A DNA stretch of 64,000 nt from Leucobacter aridicollis (GCF_013409595.1 NZ_JACCBD010000001.1:930001-994000), one strand, 5' to 3'; counted from the stretch's first letter, positions 40,323 through 48,522 are shown. Notes: generated by a model from the sequence alone, not told the origin. A program made the numbers and translations.

Positions 40323-40904
40323 CTAGGAAGCGAGAATCTGCTTGGCGATTTCTAGCCCCGCTGGGCCGTCAAGTTCAGGGAGGTTTGCCCATCGCCCGCC
40401 TGACACTGTTACTTCGACGCCTGGCACCCAAATTGTTGTTCCGATGACGGCAGAGATTCCGATGTCGACTGTCATCGTGAACGCGTCACCGTTGTTCGCA
40501 GTGACCCATTCGTCGCTGACGCGCTCGAAGCCTGCCATGCCCTCTAGCGGACTGTAGTCGGGCCGCTCTGAGATCGCCGCGAATCTGACTTCCACCGAGC
40601 GAGCATTATCTGGTGTGACGTCCTCCGGTGGCGTATCCCAGCCGCAGTGAATGTCAGTCTCGGAGACGCTGTTCCAGTCGTAAGGCTTGAGGCCTTCGAC
40701 CCAAGTCGACACGAACGGTTCTACGTCATCGCAGGATTTTATGTGGGCGAATGAGAAGTCGCCGTCAGCGCTAGTCTGCTCGGCTGGGGCCTTCGAGGTG
40801 TCCTCGGTTGGGGCGGGGGTGTCGTGCTGTTCAGCCGGGGCTGAGCATCCAAGAAGTGAAAAAGCGAGAGCGGTCGTTACACACACTAAAAAGGTCATTC
40901 TCAT
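40323..40904 (-). CDS. Lipoprotein moron, 193 aa
   Basis: A signal peptide (MRMTFLVCVTTALAFSLLGC) ends in lipobox LLGC, followed by a Thr/Pro/Glu linker and a folded domain of about 150 residues. It would be anchored outside the membrane. TATGCT on the minus strand (40916-40911), six bases before ATG, suggests a leaderless lysogenic transcript. Prophage lipoproteins often block superinfecting DNA, but nothing here proves that. Direct repeats and a terminator flank it. Confidence 0.7.
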   Translation of the reverse strand: MRMTFLVCVTTALAFSLLGCSAPAEQHDTPAPTEDTSKAPAEQTSADGDFSFAHIKSCDDVEPFVSTWVEGLKPYDWNSVSETDIHCGWDTPPEDVTPDNARSVEVRFAAISERPDYSPLEGMAGFERVSDEWVTANNGDAFTMTVDIGISAVIGTTIWVPGVEVTVSGGRWANLPELDGPAGLEIAKQILAS

Positions 40905-41053
40905 AGCTACAGCATAGGCCGGAAGGTGCAGCCGGCTGACAAGGCAGCCCGTCCTCCTCGCTTCACGAGAACACGAACTCGTAGCCCGCCAGAGATGGGG
41001 CAGCGATGCGGCGCGGGGAAGAATGAGGGGCTTTATCGCTAGGGTGAGTAGCT

Positions 41054-41752
41054 ATGAGCAACCCGGCACGCGACCTCTTTGAAGTATTCTCTGGATGGCG
41101 CTCCAAACTTGACAAAGAGGACCCGACTTACATGGTGTGGGCCGTCGATGTGCGTGAGTCGTCTGGTGCCATGGAAATCCTGAAAGTGTTCAGGATTATT
41201 GACCGCGTGTCGGCAGCGATCGATGCTGCCGAGCACTCGACTGGCTCCGACCTGAGTGTCTTTCGGGCGGAGGTGCCTCAATGGGTGCAAACGGCAGTGG
41301 CGTTGCCTGTTCACTGGGTTGACGTCTGCGATCCAGAGGATGCTGTGCCGATGGCGCTGTTGAAAGACCTGAACCATTTGGCACTGTATTTGGACGGAAA
41401 AGTCTTGGTTCTGGATAGTACGCGCCGAGCTTCACTTGGGGATCTTTTGACTGAGATTGAGGAGGCCCTCAACGCTGGTGGAATCTCCGCTGAGCTTAAG
41501 CTTTACGCCAGTCGCCTCGTTGCAGAGATACGGGCTTCGATCTCGGATGCTAATGCCGGACTCGGCTTCGACCTGTCGGAGGCACTGCGTCGCCTTTGGA
41601 TCTGTCTTGGGGCAGCGCAAAATGAGGCCCCGGAGAAATCAAAGGGTGTCTTTAAAGCGCTACGGGAGAAAGTCGTGCCTAGCGTAGTGAGCAGCGTGGG
41701 CTCGGCAGGACTAATCGCCGGAGGCACGGCAGCTCTTGGCCTGCTCCCTTAG
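41054..41752 (+). CDS. Hypothetical moron protein, 232 aa
   Basis: Plus-strand gene with TAGGGT eight bases before ATG 41054. Mostly alpha/beta, with a late helical region and a short hydrophobic C-terminus (SAGLIAGGTAALGLLP). No known motif. Its last 42 bases overlap the convergent next gene. Confidence 0.6.
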   Translation: MSNPARDLFEVFSGWRSKLDKEDPTYMVWAVDVRESSGAMEILKVFRIIDRVSAAIDAAEHSTGSDLSVFRAEVPQWVQTAVALPVHWVDVCDPEDAVPMALLKDLNHLALYLDGKVLVLDSTRRASLGDLLTEIEEALNAGGISAELKLYASRLVAEIRASISDANAGLGFDLSEALRRLWICLGAAQNEAPEKSKGVFKALREKVVPSVVSSVGSAGLIAGGTAALGLLP

Positions 41753-41911
41753 CTTGGCGAACTCGACTTCTAGTATTGCATCAATGAGGCGCTGCAATTC
41801 CGGAGCTGCGAGCACGGAGGCCTCTGTGACTACAGCTGTTAACCTGCCGCGGAGGAAGGCCACCATGTTCAATGCTCCGTCAATTTGCTCTTTCGTTTCC
41901 GCGATCTGCAT
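41711..41911 (-). CDS. Small helical protein, 66 aa
   Basis: ATG 41911 follows AGGAG. MQIAETKEQIDGALNMVAFL... is an all-helical protein. It overlaps the 3' end of the opposing gene. Unknown. Confidence 0.5.
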   Translation of the reverse strand: MQIAETKEQIDGALNMVAFLRGRLTAVVTEASVLAAPELQRLIDAILEVEFAKLREQAKSCRASGD

Positions 41912-42011
41912 GGTTTCTCCTGTCTGAGTGTTGGGGTGCCGCGCATGGTGGACAAACCATGCCGCACCCACTCGACCGGACTTTATACGGCGGACAGTTG
42001 ATGAGTTGGGT

Positions 42012-42584
42012 CTAGACCGCTGTCATCATCGTGTACACGTCGGGCCCGCCCTTGATGTGCGTTTCGTGCGTGACTGTGAACCCGTGCTTTTCGTAAAGTG
42101 CGACGTTGCCCTCTGCAGATGTCTCAAGCGATACGCGAGGGTTTCCTGAACTGGTGGCTCGATGAAGTGCCTGTCTGATGAGTGCGCCTCCGAGGCCTTT
42201 GCCTGCGTGGTCGGGGTGCACTCCGATGGTGGCAAAATCCCAAGAGTTAGCGGGGCGCTGAGGTAGCTCGACTTCCATGACCGCATTGAGTCGGTCACCC
42301 ATGAGGTCTGCGATCTGAGCCTGAACGGGCTCTAGCGGCTCTGGGGTATTGGGAGGTAGCATGGCGGCCACGCCGGTGAGTTCGCTGGTCACGAGAACGA
42401 TCCCATGTTGGATCGCGTGGGATAGGTAGATGGCTTGGAGTTGTTCTAGTCGTGCTTCGTAGTCCTGGGCGGGGATGCTCCACCGCGTCCAGGGATATGT
42501 TGCGAATGCTGCCGCGAGGGTTGCTGCTGCGGCAGGGACGTCGGCCTGTGTTGCCGGTCGGATTGTCTTCTCTTGGTCGTTCAT
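42012..42584 (-). CDS. GNAT acetyltransferase
   Basis: A 190-aa GNAT-fold enzyme: IGVHPDHAGKGLGGALI at about 122-138 is the acetyl-CoA motif (motif A), and EGNVALYEKHGFTV follows as motif B. Related proteins include small-molecule N-acetyltransferases; the substrate is unknown. As a prophage accessory gene it could detoxify a compound or modify a host target. Confidence 0.8.
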   Translation of the reverse strand: MNDQEKTIRPATQADVPAAAATLAAAFATYPWTRWSIPAQDYEARLEQLQAIYLSHAIQHGIVLVTSELTGVAAMLPPNTPEPLEPVQAQIADLMGDRLNAVMEVELPQRPANSWDFATIGVHPDHAGKGLGGALIRQALHRATSSGNPRVSLETSAEGNVALYEKHGFTVTHETHIKGGPDVYTMMTAV

Positions 42585-42922
42585 GTGGCTTCTAGCCTAT
42601 TTGTAGTTCCTCCGCTTGGGGCAGCGGGCGGCCTTGCGCTCGCCTTGCACAGTGGGTTGCGAACGTCTCTTTGTGGCTCTGTTTAACGGGAAGAGTGTGT
42701 GCTTGCTGCGCAGTGCGTGGCTGTCGCAGGCGCTCGACCGCCCGGTTGGGATGGTGGAACGAATTCTGAGGATTGCCTCAAATCTCTTGCATTGCTGACG
42801 CTTCGCACGTTGACTGGCTGTAGGCGGTTCAATGATCAGCCTCTTGCTCGTCGCTGAGCCGTCCGATTCCCACAAGCATGCTCAGGCTGTGCCGGAGCGA
42901 ATAATGCAGGACGGAGCGAACA
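42585..42922. other. Intergenic region, 338 bp
   Basis: Between the divergent GNAT and membrane genes. Open frames of 60-90 codons occur on both strands but lack ribosome sites and plausible composition. No repeat or hairpin stood out. Confidence 0.5.
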
Positions 42923-43192
42923 ATGAGCAGTAACGTGAAGAAAGAAGTCCAGAAGGTTGCAGATAAGACCGCATGGAATCCCATGCGTCTTGTGAGCAGC
43001 TGGGGTGTTCGGAGCAACCACGCCTATACCGCCGGCCTGCTCTCAGTTGGCGTCTCACTCGCCACCTGGCTTGTGTCGCGGGGCAAGAATGATGCTAAGT
43101 CGCAGTCTGACCGATGGGGAATCTTCATCGGTCAATGGGCGCCGACGTTCTTCGTACTCGGTGTAGGTCTGAAGTTGGAGGAGGAGTCATGA
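42923..43192 (+). CDS. Small membrane protein, 89 aa
   Basis: GGAG precedes ATG 42923. Two hydrophobic segments (YTAGLLSVGVSLATWLV and WGIFIGQWAPTFFVLGVGL) are separated by a charged loop. Immediately upstream of a DUF378 gene and overlapping it by four bases, so they are probably one unit. This pair is typical of bacterial chromosomes. Confidence 0.65.
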   Translation: MSSNVKKEVQKVADKTAWNPMRLVSSWGVRSNHAYTAGLLSVGVSLATWLVSRGKNDAKSQSDRWGIFIGQWAPTFFVLGVGLKLEEES

Positions 43193-43401
43193 ACGTTCTC
43201 CTGGGGGTTTCAAAGATCTTGACCATCATCGGTGGCCTCAACTGGGGGCTGATTGGTTTTTTCGACTTCAACCTGGTTGATGCGATCTTCGGTGCGGGTT
43301 CCGTTGGATCAAAAGTGGTGTACATCGTCGTTGGTATCGCCGCAATCCTGACGCTACTGGACTTTGTGCCACGAGAAGGCCGCGGGCGAACTGAAGTCTG
43401 A
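43189..43401 (+). CDS. DUF378-family membrane protein
   Basis: A 70-aa protein: KILTIIGGLNWGLIGFFDFN, LVDAIFG and VVYIVVGIAAILTLL carry the family signature NWGLxG. Two or three membrane helices. GGAGG precedes ATG 43189. The function of the family is unknown. Confidence 0.8.
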   Translation: MNVLLGVSKILTIIGGLNWGLIGFFDFNLVDAIFGAGSVGSKVVYIVVGIAAILTLLDFVPREGRGRTEV

Positions 43402-43411
43402 ATCAGTGCTG

Positions 43412-43447
43412 CCCGTGTGCTCGGTCGTTGAACGCCGAGCGCACGGG
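43412..43447 (+). terminator. Terminator hairpin
   Basis: CCCGTGTGCTCGG and CCGAGCGCACGGG form a long stem with one G-T pair around a ten-base loop, ten bases past the DUF378 stop. The 280 bp that follow to 43728 hold no gene I can support. Confidence 0.7.
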
Positions 43448-43728
43448 TGGCACTCTTCCTGGTGGGGCTCCCCAATCAGAGTTCAGCGACAGCTCCCGTC
43501 ACGCGCGGGAAGTGTGTGGTCGTGAGCCGGTACGTTCTTGCGCCACCGCTTCCGCTCTGATTCGTCCCGGCTTCAATATCCAGGGTCATGTTCGTCAGAT
43601 AGCGTCCCCGTCACGCCGGGGAAAGGGGTAACCCGCAGAGTTCCCCGCCGTCGCGGCTATCTGCGTCTTCCATGCCGCCGTGTATACCCGGCATTGGCTT
43701 GGCTGTCTTCACTTAGACGATTGGGTCG

Positions 43729-43800
43729 TGACGCTCCCAGGGTTCGAACCTGGACTGGATTCCCTTGTCAGGCGGCCTCTACCACTTGGGCTAGAGCGTC
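43729..43800 (-). tRNA. tRNA-like sequence, possibly decayed
   Basis: On the minus strand GACGCTC and GAGCGTC form a seven-pair acceptor stem, GCC...GGC a D-arm with GTGGTAGA, and CCAGG-TTCGAAC-CCTGG a perfect T-arm. The anticodon region CGCCTGACAAGGG does not make a five-pair stem; if CTGACAA is the loop, the anticodon would be GAC (Val). It may be a degenerate phage tRNA or a tRNA mimic. Confidence 0.5.
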
Positions 43801-43866
43801 AGGCGCCCGCACGAGTGTGCGAGCTATTGAATTGTGTATTCAGTTATGGGCGCAGAAAGCAAGAAA

Positions 43867-43892
43867 CCCCGGTGCCGTGAGGCTATCCGGGG
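43867..43892. terminator. Short hairpin
   Basis: CCCCGG and CCGGGG with a 14-base loop, between the tRNA-like sequence and the end of the 43952-44182 gene on the minus strand. Confidence 0.45.
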
Positions 43893-43906
43893 TCGCTTGA
43901 AGTGCG

Positions 43907-43922
43907 TGGTACGAATGTACCA
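43907..43922. promoter_or_regulatory. Palindrome TGGTAC-GAAT-GTACCA
   Basis: A perfect 6-bp inverted repeat with a four-base centre, 30 bp past the end of a minus-strand gene. It could be an operator, but no obvious promoter is associated. Confidence 0.3.
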
Positions 43923-43951
43923 TGATCGAAGCTATGTTGCAAACATACTTA

Positions 43952-44182
43952 CTACTCCTCGTTGGTATGGTTCGCATCGGCCCGCATGCTTTGCCAGCGA
44001 GCGCGGATAGACTTCGCCGTGAGAAGGGGCCACTTCCATGCATGGAACACCAACTTGGCGTCCTCGCGACGGCGCTTGATGGGGTCGTCTGGGTCATAAC
44101 TTGACAGGCCAGCGATCATGAGTCCGACTGTTCCGGAAGCGTAGATGAGTGCAATGGCAAGGGAAGTGTTCCACCAGTTCAT
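43952..44182 (-). CDS. Small membrane-anchored protein, 76 aa
   Basis: One N-terminal helix (SLAIALIYASGTVGLMIAGL) followed by a basic, Trp-containing tail. The ATG overlaps the stop of the upstream gene, with GGTGGC in front. Unknown function. Confidence 0.55.
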   Translation of the reverse strand: MNWWNTSLAIALIYASGTVGLMIAGLSSYDPDDPIKRRREDAKLVFHAWKWPLLTAKSIRARWQSMRADANHTNEE

Positions 44183-44844
44183 GCTGCCACCCCCATTGCG
44201 AGCTCGCGGAGTGCAGCAACATCGACTTCAAGGCCCATCGCCTCGGCGAGCGCGACGAGTTCGGTCTCTGTCGCCCACATGGCTCCGCAGCTTCGGCATT
44301 CCGCGATAACGGCGCGGCCGCGCTTGACGGGGATGGAGACCGCGGCGACCTGCCGAGTGTCGGTGACGTTCCCGTCTTCGTCTTTCTCCTGCACTAGGTG
44401 GTGCCGTTCACCACATTCAGGGCACGGGGCTGTGAGTTCCTTCTGGTGGGGCGGGTCGAACAGGTCTTCAATCTCGTACACCCATTTGCCGAAGGCGGAT
44501 TCGAGGCGTTCGCGGAAGTCGTCATCGATCGCGCCGGCCGCGTGCTGGGCTTGGATAGCGTGGGGGAGGCGCTGCAGAGCCTCAGCGAGTTGGCCACCGT
44601 GGTCTAGTCCCCATGTGCGAAGCCAGCCTCGGACGATGCCGTCGATGTATTCCCAGAGGTTGAGTGCGTCGAGGTTGAGCAGGTTCCCACCAGTGCCCCC
44701 GCCGCCACCGGAACCGGCGCCAGTCGAAGAGGAGATTGCTTCGCGGAGCTGCTCGAGCAGGGGCGCGCACTCGTACTCTGCGCCCTCGAGGTGGACAATG
44801 TGGGGTTGCGTGAGCCGCTCAACTGCACGAGCTGTGTCTGTCAT
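44179..44844 (-). CDS. Zinc-ribbon phage protein, 221 aa
   Basis: From ATG 44844 (GGGAGG upstream). The N-terminal half (LEGAEYECAPLLEQLREAI... LWEYIDGIVRGWLRTWG) is helical and familiar from actinophage proteins of unknown role; the second half has CPECGERHHL and CRSCGAMW, a zinc ribbon. The gene has its own leader with a terminator-like hairpin. Confidence 0.65.
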   Translation of the reverse strand: MTDTARAVERLTQPHIVHLEGAEYECAPLLEQLREAISSSTGAGSGGGGGTGGNLLNLDALNLWEYIDGIVRGWLRTWGLDHGGQLAEALQRLPHAIQAQHAAGAIDDDFRERLESAFGKWVYEIEDLFDPPHQKELTAPCPECGERHHLVQEKDEDGNVTDTRQVAAVSIPVKRGRAVIAECRSCGAMWATETELVALAEAMGLEVDVAALRELAMGVAA

Positions 44845-44868
44845 GTGTGTTCCTCCCGAAAATAGAAA

Positions 44869-44923
44869 AGGCCCATCACAAGTCGATTCCACGTTCTCCG
44901 TGGGATCTAGTTGTGATGGGCCT
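44869..44923 (-). terminator. Long nested hairpin upstream of the zinc-ribbon gene
   Basis: AGGCCCATCACAA and TTGTGATGGGCCT pair perfectly over 13 bp around an inner hairpin. Read on the minus strand it is followed by TTTTCTATTTT and then the ribosome site of 44844. It either ends upstream transcription or is an attenuator in the leader. Confidence 0.75.
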
Positions 44924-45304
44924 AAAGCACCTATTGAGATCTAGTGTACGCGCAATTTGAGGATTGCGCCAGCGTTCCTATCGCGAGCCTTGGGGCCCGC
45001 CGTCGCGGTGCAGGTGCATGCGTCACGGCCTCAATGTGCAGGCGTATTCGCGTCGCAAGAAGAGCGCAGGTGCAGGCCAAGCAGGCGGGAAGCGGACTGC
45101 GCCAGAACGCTGTCGGTGTGTGCCACTCAATAGGAAGTTCGTAGTCATTCAGTGGCGGATCGCTGCGGCCTTGAGGGGCTGGTGCTACGTAGTGTGGACA
45201 TCGGCTAGGCGCAGAGGTTGAAATCCGCTGAGTTGCGCGCCCGAAGTTGCGAGCATCACGCCCGAGGAGACCAGGCTCCCGGAACAGCGCCATCGAACGA
45301 AGGA
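44924..45304. other. Region without a supported gene, 381 bp
   Basis: Frames exist on both strands (one of 120 codons on the minus strand) but have no ribosome site and their products look random. It separates the toxin gene from the zinc-ribbon gene, which probably has its own promoter here. Confidence 0.45.
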
Positions 45305-45691
45305 TTAGTTGGCGGAGAGATCTCGGTAGTACTCCGCCATTCTCTCGATGGCACTTTTCTCAAGATCGTTGTCCGAGTAGTTGTTCCCATGCATATTTAG
45401 CTCCAGGGGAACGAGCAAGTCGAGAGCGGGCGCAACTCCCACCCACAGTCGAGGCCATTGTCCAGGGCGCAACCCTTGGGTCATCACTTGGAACTTCCAC
45501 ACCTCAAAGCCCTCACCGTCGTGCAGATGAATGAGGCGCTTGGGTCCAAGGGGGCGCGCTGGCTTTGCAGGGCAGAGGTGGTGATTAAGTAACGTGAATG
45601 CCTGCTCGAAATCCGCAGGAAACGTTCTGTGCTTCTTCGCAATATCCTTTAAGACTGACGCACAGAACGTCTTAACTGACTCACGCTGCAT
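45305..45691 (-). CDS. Probable toxin of a Panacea-type toxin-antitoxin pair
   Basis: A 128-aa protein (MQRESVKTFCASVLKDIAKK... EGFEVWKFQVMTQGLRPGQW... MHGNNYSDNDLEKSAIERMA) directly downstream of, and overlapping, the DUF4065/Panacea gene. In such operons the partner is the toxin; Panacea antitoxins neutralise many unrelated toxins. I do not recognise its mechanism. Confidence 0.6.
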   Translation of the reverse strand: MQRESVKTFCASVLKDIAKKHRTFPADFEQAFTLLNHHLCPAKPARPLGPKRLIHLHDGEGFEVWKFQVMTQGLRPGQWPRLWVGVAPALDLLVPLELNMHGNNYSDNDLEKSAIERMAEYYRDLSAN

Positions 45692-46187
45692 CAGTGAAAT
45701 CGGTGTCCCGGTAAAAAGCCAACTCGAGCGGGATCGTATCCTTGTGTTCGACAGCAAGCCAGGGGGCTTCCTCGTGGCTTAGATCTTGAAGCTGTTTCCC
45801 GGTGAGGGGCAGGTACTTCCTCACAACCCGGTCGATAATCGCCATATCCTCGGGGGAGAACACCGAAAGGTCAGGGCTAGCCTGTGCGCGGAAAACAGTG
45901 GTATTCCGGCGCCCGGCGAACTGGGCTTCCTCCGTGACTTCCAAAAGCCCTTTGCCGCTCATGCTGTTGATTACTCCAGTCATGGACTTGGGTACCGGCC
46001 CCATTGGCAGGCGGCGATAGCCGTCGCCGGTCACGCTTTCCATTGACTCGTTGAACTCGAACCGGTCAAAGTCCACGTAGTACAGCAGCTTCGCGAGCTT
46101 GACCTTGCCCTGGATGGCCTTCTCTGGGAGCTTGGAGCAGAGGTACAAGATCACATTCTCGTACTTTTCGAGCTTGAGATTGTTCAC
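45681..46187 (-). CDS. Panacea/SocA-like antitoxin (DUF4065)
   Basis: A 168-aa protein: VILYLCSKLPEKAIQGKVKL followed by AKLLYYVDFDRFEF is the characteristic start of the Panacea domain; GYRRLPMGPVPKSM and LSHEEAPWL complete it. GTG 46187 has AAGGAG six bases upstream. The domain is a widespread antitoxin and also occurs in proteolysis adaptors (SocA). In a prophage it may contribute to abortive defence against other phages. Confidence 0.82.
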   Translation of the reverse strand: MNNLKLEKYENVILYLCSKLPEKAIQGKVKLAKLLYYVDFDRFEFNESMESVTGDGYRRLPMGPVPKSMTGVINSMSGKGLLEVTEEAQFAGRRNTTVFRAQASPDLSVFSPEDMAIIDRVVRKYLPLTGKQLQDLSHEEAPWLAVEHKDTIPLELAFYRDTDFTDAA

Positions 46188-46196
46188 GCCCGACTC

Positions 46197-46228
46197 CTTT
46201 CCACAGGTTTTCCACTGATCTATCCACA
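46197..46228 (+). promoter_or_regulatory. Three DnaA-box-like repeats upstream of the TA pair
   Basis: CTTTCCACA, TTTTCCACT and CTATCCACA begin at 46197, 46208 and 46220, about 11-12 bp apart. They match TTATCCACA at seven, seven and eight of nine positions. They overlap the leader of the antitoxin gene. They could be DnaA sites, or an autoregulatory operator that looks like them. Confidence 0.45.
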
Positions 46229-46362
46229 GGATCGATCTACTATGAGTGTACTACTTTACCGCCCGAATGGGCCGGTTTTCGCTCACTGCGGACCGTGTTC
46301 CCTTGTGCTGCGAGAACCGGTTTCAGGGCCCTCGGTCTTGGCGGACCGTTGATAATTGTCCG

Positions 46363-46701
46363 ATGGGAATTGAATCAGAGGTCCAAAAACTCGTGCGGGA
46401 AGAGCTGGGCCGCGCGATAGAGCGGCTCAGGAGGGGGAGTGAAAGCGAAGGCAAGATTGCGACGTGCCTTGTCTGTGGCCACGATGGAGCGCGTCACGAC
46501 GCGTCAGCTTTTGTGCCCGGTTATGAGCCAGCGTGGACCACAGCGCAGGTCGCAGCATTCTTAGGGCTCAAACCGCGAACTATACTCAACATCCTCTCGG
46601 CGAAGACAGCCGGCTTCCCGAAACCTCGAAAGAATGGGAAGCTCCATGCTTTCGTGCCCTCGGAGGTGGCCGAGTATCGGCGCGCGCGTTTGGGATTTTG
46701 A
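46363..46701 (+). CDS. Helix-turn-helix protein with zinc motif, excisionase-like
   Basis: From ATG 46363, six bases after GATAAT, 112 aa. The middle has CLVCGHDGARH, a possible zinc site. The C-terminal 50 residues (WTTAQVAAFLGLKPRTIL... FPKPRKNGKLHAF... EVAEYRRARLG) form a MerR/excisionase-type winged helix. About 1.8 kb from attR it could be the directionality factor or a regulator. Confidence 0.65.
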   Translation: MGIESEVQKLVREELGRAIERLRRGSESEGKIATCLVCGHDGARHDASAFVPGYEPAWTTAQVAAFLGLKPRTILNILSAKTAGFPKPRKNGKLHAFVPSEVAEYRRARLGF

Positions 46702-46765
46702 CAGCAATCCTCAGATTGCGCGAGTGGATAGCCCTGTATGTACCCCCAGGTGCGAGCATCGGTCT

Positions 46766-47140
46766 ATGGAAGAAATCTTGGCGCAGCTTCTCAAGTCAGT
46801 AGTTTCTGACGCCGTGGTGGATGCACTGGACAGGGTATGGGTCATTAAGGCTCTAGACGCATTGCCGCCCGGCCCGTGTTCATGCAGCGTGGAATTTGAA
46901 TCCCTTGTGCGAGCAATGTTTGAGGCGCGCGAGGTCGATGGGCCGAGTACTTGGGATCCTGACCGGCTATTAACGAAGGTACAGCTCGCGGAGTATTTGC
47001 AGGTGGATGTGCGGACTCTGGAGCGATGGGCAGCAGAGCGCGGGCGCAGTGGTCCTCAAGGGCCGCCTTATGTCCGTTTCCCCGAGCTTCGCTCCGTGCG
47101 ATATCGAGTTCGCGATGTCCGAGATTGGCTCGATATCTAG
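46766..47140 (+). CDS. Second helix-turn-helix protein, excisionase-like
   Basis: A 124-aa protein. The N-terminal half is helical; the C-terminal half (LLTKVQLAEYLQVDVRTLERWAAERG... PYVRFPELRSVRYRVRDVRDWLD) is a classical DNA-binding excisionase domain. It follows the first such gene on the same strand. One of the pair may be the recombination directionality factor. Confidence 0.65.
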   Translation: MEEILAQLLKSVVSDAVVDALDRVWVIKALDALPPGPCSCSVEFESLVRAMFEAREVDGPSTWDPDRLLTKVQLAEYLQVDVRTLERWAAERGRSGPQGPPYVRFPELRSVRYRVRDVRDWLDI

Positions 47141-47254
47141 TTGCTCATCGCGGGCGACCATGGGAGCGCTGTCAGGCTTACGTGAAAGCGCAGTGGTGGC
47201 GCTCTCGTGCGAGCTCTATTTGGGCTCGGCATCCGTGCCGGGATCTTCGCGCGC

Positions 47255-48172
47255 CTACAAGGGGTTCCTATGCATTTCCAGAGTAGACGAGTGGGATCTG
47301 CGCCACGTCTCGTGAGCGAGTGATGGCATCTCGTCTGCTGGCGGTATAAATCTACGTGCTGGGTTTGTTGCGTCGATGTGGTCGTTGGCCCACGCGATGT
47401 ATCTAGTGAGTGCCCTTCGGTGCTCGGTTCCCTCTGGTAGTGAGTTAGCGTATGCGGTGAGTTCGTCGACGGCGGCAGCTACCTTGTGGTGTCGCGAGAC
47501 GCTGGAAGCCAGCTTCTCTAGTGGGGACAGCCATGACTCGTACTGCCAGGTGAGGTGTTCGATCTCACGCCGCTCCTTTTCTTCCCTGGCTCGCTCGATG
47601 GCCCACTCCTCAGCCCGGCGCCGATTGTCGAGGACTTTCGTTGTCGCATCTTCGACCTTCTGCAAAGCGCGTGAGATCCCGTCCTCAATGGATTTCCTTG
47701 GCCCGTCTCGCAGCACTGTCGGCGAGTACGGGTCGGCCCTGACCTCGACCTGGATAGCGTTGATAGGAATGAAAGCCCATTTTGGGATGTCCCAGCTGAA
47801 AGGCTTTGACTTCCTGCTTGCCTCGTTGTGGTCTGGAGTGTGGGGTTCCTTTCTGAACTGCATTCGAATTCGGATGTTTATCGGAGCACTTCCCGCATCA
47901 ATCGCAAGCAAGTTTCGACCGGGCGGTGCATAAGCGGTTGTACTGCGAGTGTGATTGTGTCCTGAAGGCTGCACCGGAGGCACAACTTTCCAGCCTCTGC
48001 GAATGGCCTCGGAGGTGAGGGCGTGGAGGATTTGGAGCGCTCGTGCTCGGTGCTCTTCTGTAACGTCGAGCTTTCGGGGCGACTTGCTGAGTGCTTTCAC
48101 TAGGCGATGTGCGTTGTTCAAGTCAGTGTGGGGTGGCGCCGTTGGCCGGGAGCTCGCGGGATTTGCGTTCAT
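47255..48172 (-). CDS. Hypothetical protein with long coiled coil, 305 aa
   Basis: N-terminal 110 residues form a small helical plus beta domain; WDIPKWAFIPINAIQVEVRA lies in the middle, then a highly charged helix (RRRAEEWAIERAREEKERRE) and a C-terminal helical region. Similar proteins accompany helix-turn-helix genes on actinobacterial mobile elements, but I know no function. The start has a poor ribosome site. Confidence 0.6.
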   Translation of the reverse strand: MNANPASSRPTAPPHTDLNNAHRLVKALSKSPRKLDVTEEHRARALQILHALTSEAIRRGWKVVPPVQPSGHNHTRSTTAYAPPGRNLLAIDAGSAPINIRIRMQFRKEPHTPDHNEASRKSKPFSWDIPKWAFIPINAIQVEVRADPYSPTVLRDGPRKSIEDGISRALQKVEDATTKVLDNRRRAEEWAIERAREEKERREIEHLTWQYESWLSPLEKLASSVSRHHKVAAAVDELTAYANSLPEGTEHRRALTRYIAWANDHIDATNPARRFIPPADEMPSLAHETWRRSHSSTLEMHRNPL

Positions 48173-48451
48173 ATTTTGATTGTGAGGGAGGTTGGGCTCG
48201 CTTGCAACGCCCCCGGGTGTCGGCCAGTTCGTCGGGGACGCCGCGCAGTCTCAGGGCCGCGTGAACGATAGCTTTGGCGGGGATAAACCGCTGCGTGCAT
48301 CCCACATTCATCCCACATGGCTCTGAGCGAGCGAGGAAATTCGTGTCCGTCTAAGTCCCCTTTGGTGGCATATAAACCCCTGATCGTAGTGTGTAAACGA
48401 GGTAACTTGGGTGTACGCGGGTACCCCTGTCCAAACGTGCGAGGGCATGAC

Positions 48452-48485
48452 GGGGTCGCAGGTTCAAATCCTGTCATCCCGACCA
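48452..48485 (+). other. attR: Prophage right attachment site: 3' end of tRNA-Pro
   Basis: GGGGTCGCAGG then TTCAAATCCTG then TCATCCCGACCA is the T-arm, acceptor strand and CCA of a bacterial tRNA-Pro, with no matching 5' half upstream. The natural tRNA terminator follows at once. This is what integration into a tRNA gene leaves at the far end; the complete tRNA should lie at attL, left of the window. The 280 bp before it (48173-48451) hold no gene I can support. Confidence 0.85.
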
Positions 48486-48487
48486 CG

Positions 48488-48522
48488 AAAGCCGCGGAAA
48501 CCTTCGGGTGTCCGCGGCTTTT
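48488..48522 (+). terminator. Terminator of the tRNA-Pro gene
   Basis: AAAGCCGCGGA and TCCGCGGCTTTTT pair around a 12-base loop. It marks the first chromosomal DNA after the prophage. Confidence 0.88.

Larger units (their letters stand above)
40239..41027 (+). repeat. Direct repeats flanking the lipoprotein gene
   Basis: CGATGCGGCGCGGGGAAGA occurs at 40239-40257 and 41004-41022, both followed by near-identical TG.GGGG. The pair brackets the terminator and the lipoprotein gene. This suggests that the segment entered by recombination or slipped duplication. Confidence 0.75.

Noticed and set aside
46363..47140. Integrase near attR
   Set aside because: The genes are only small DNA-binding excisionase-like proteins with no tyrosine or serine recombinase motifs; integrase is presumably left of the window.
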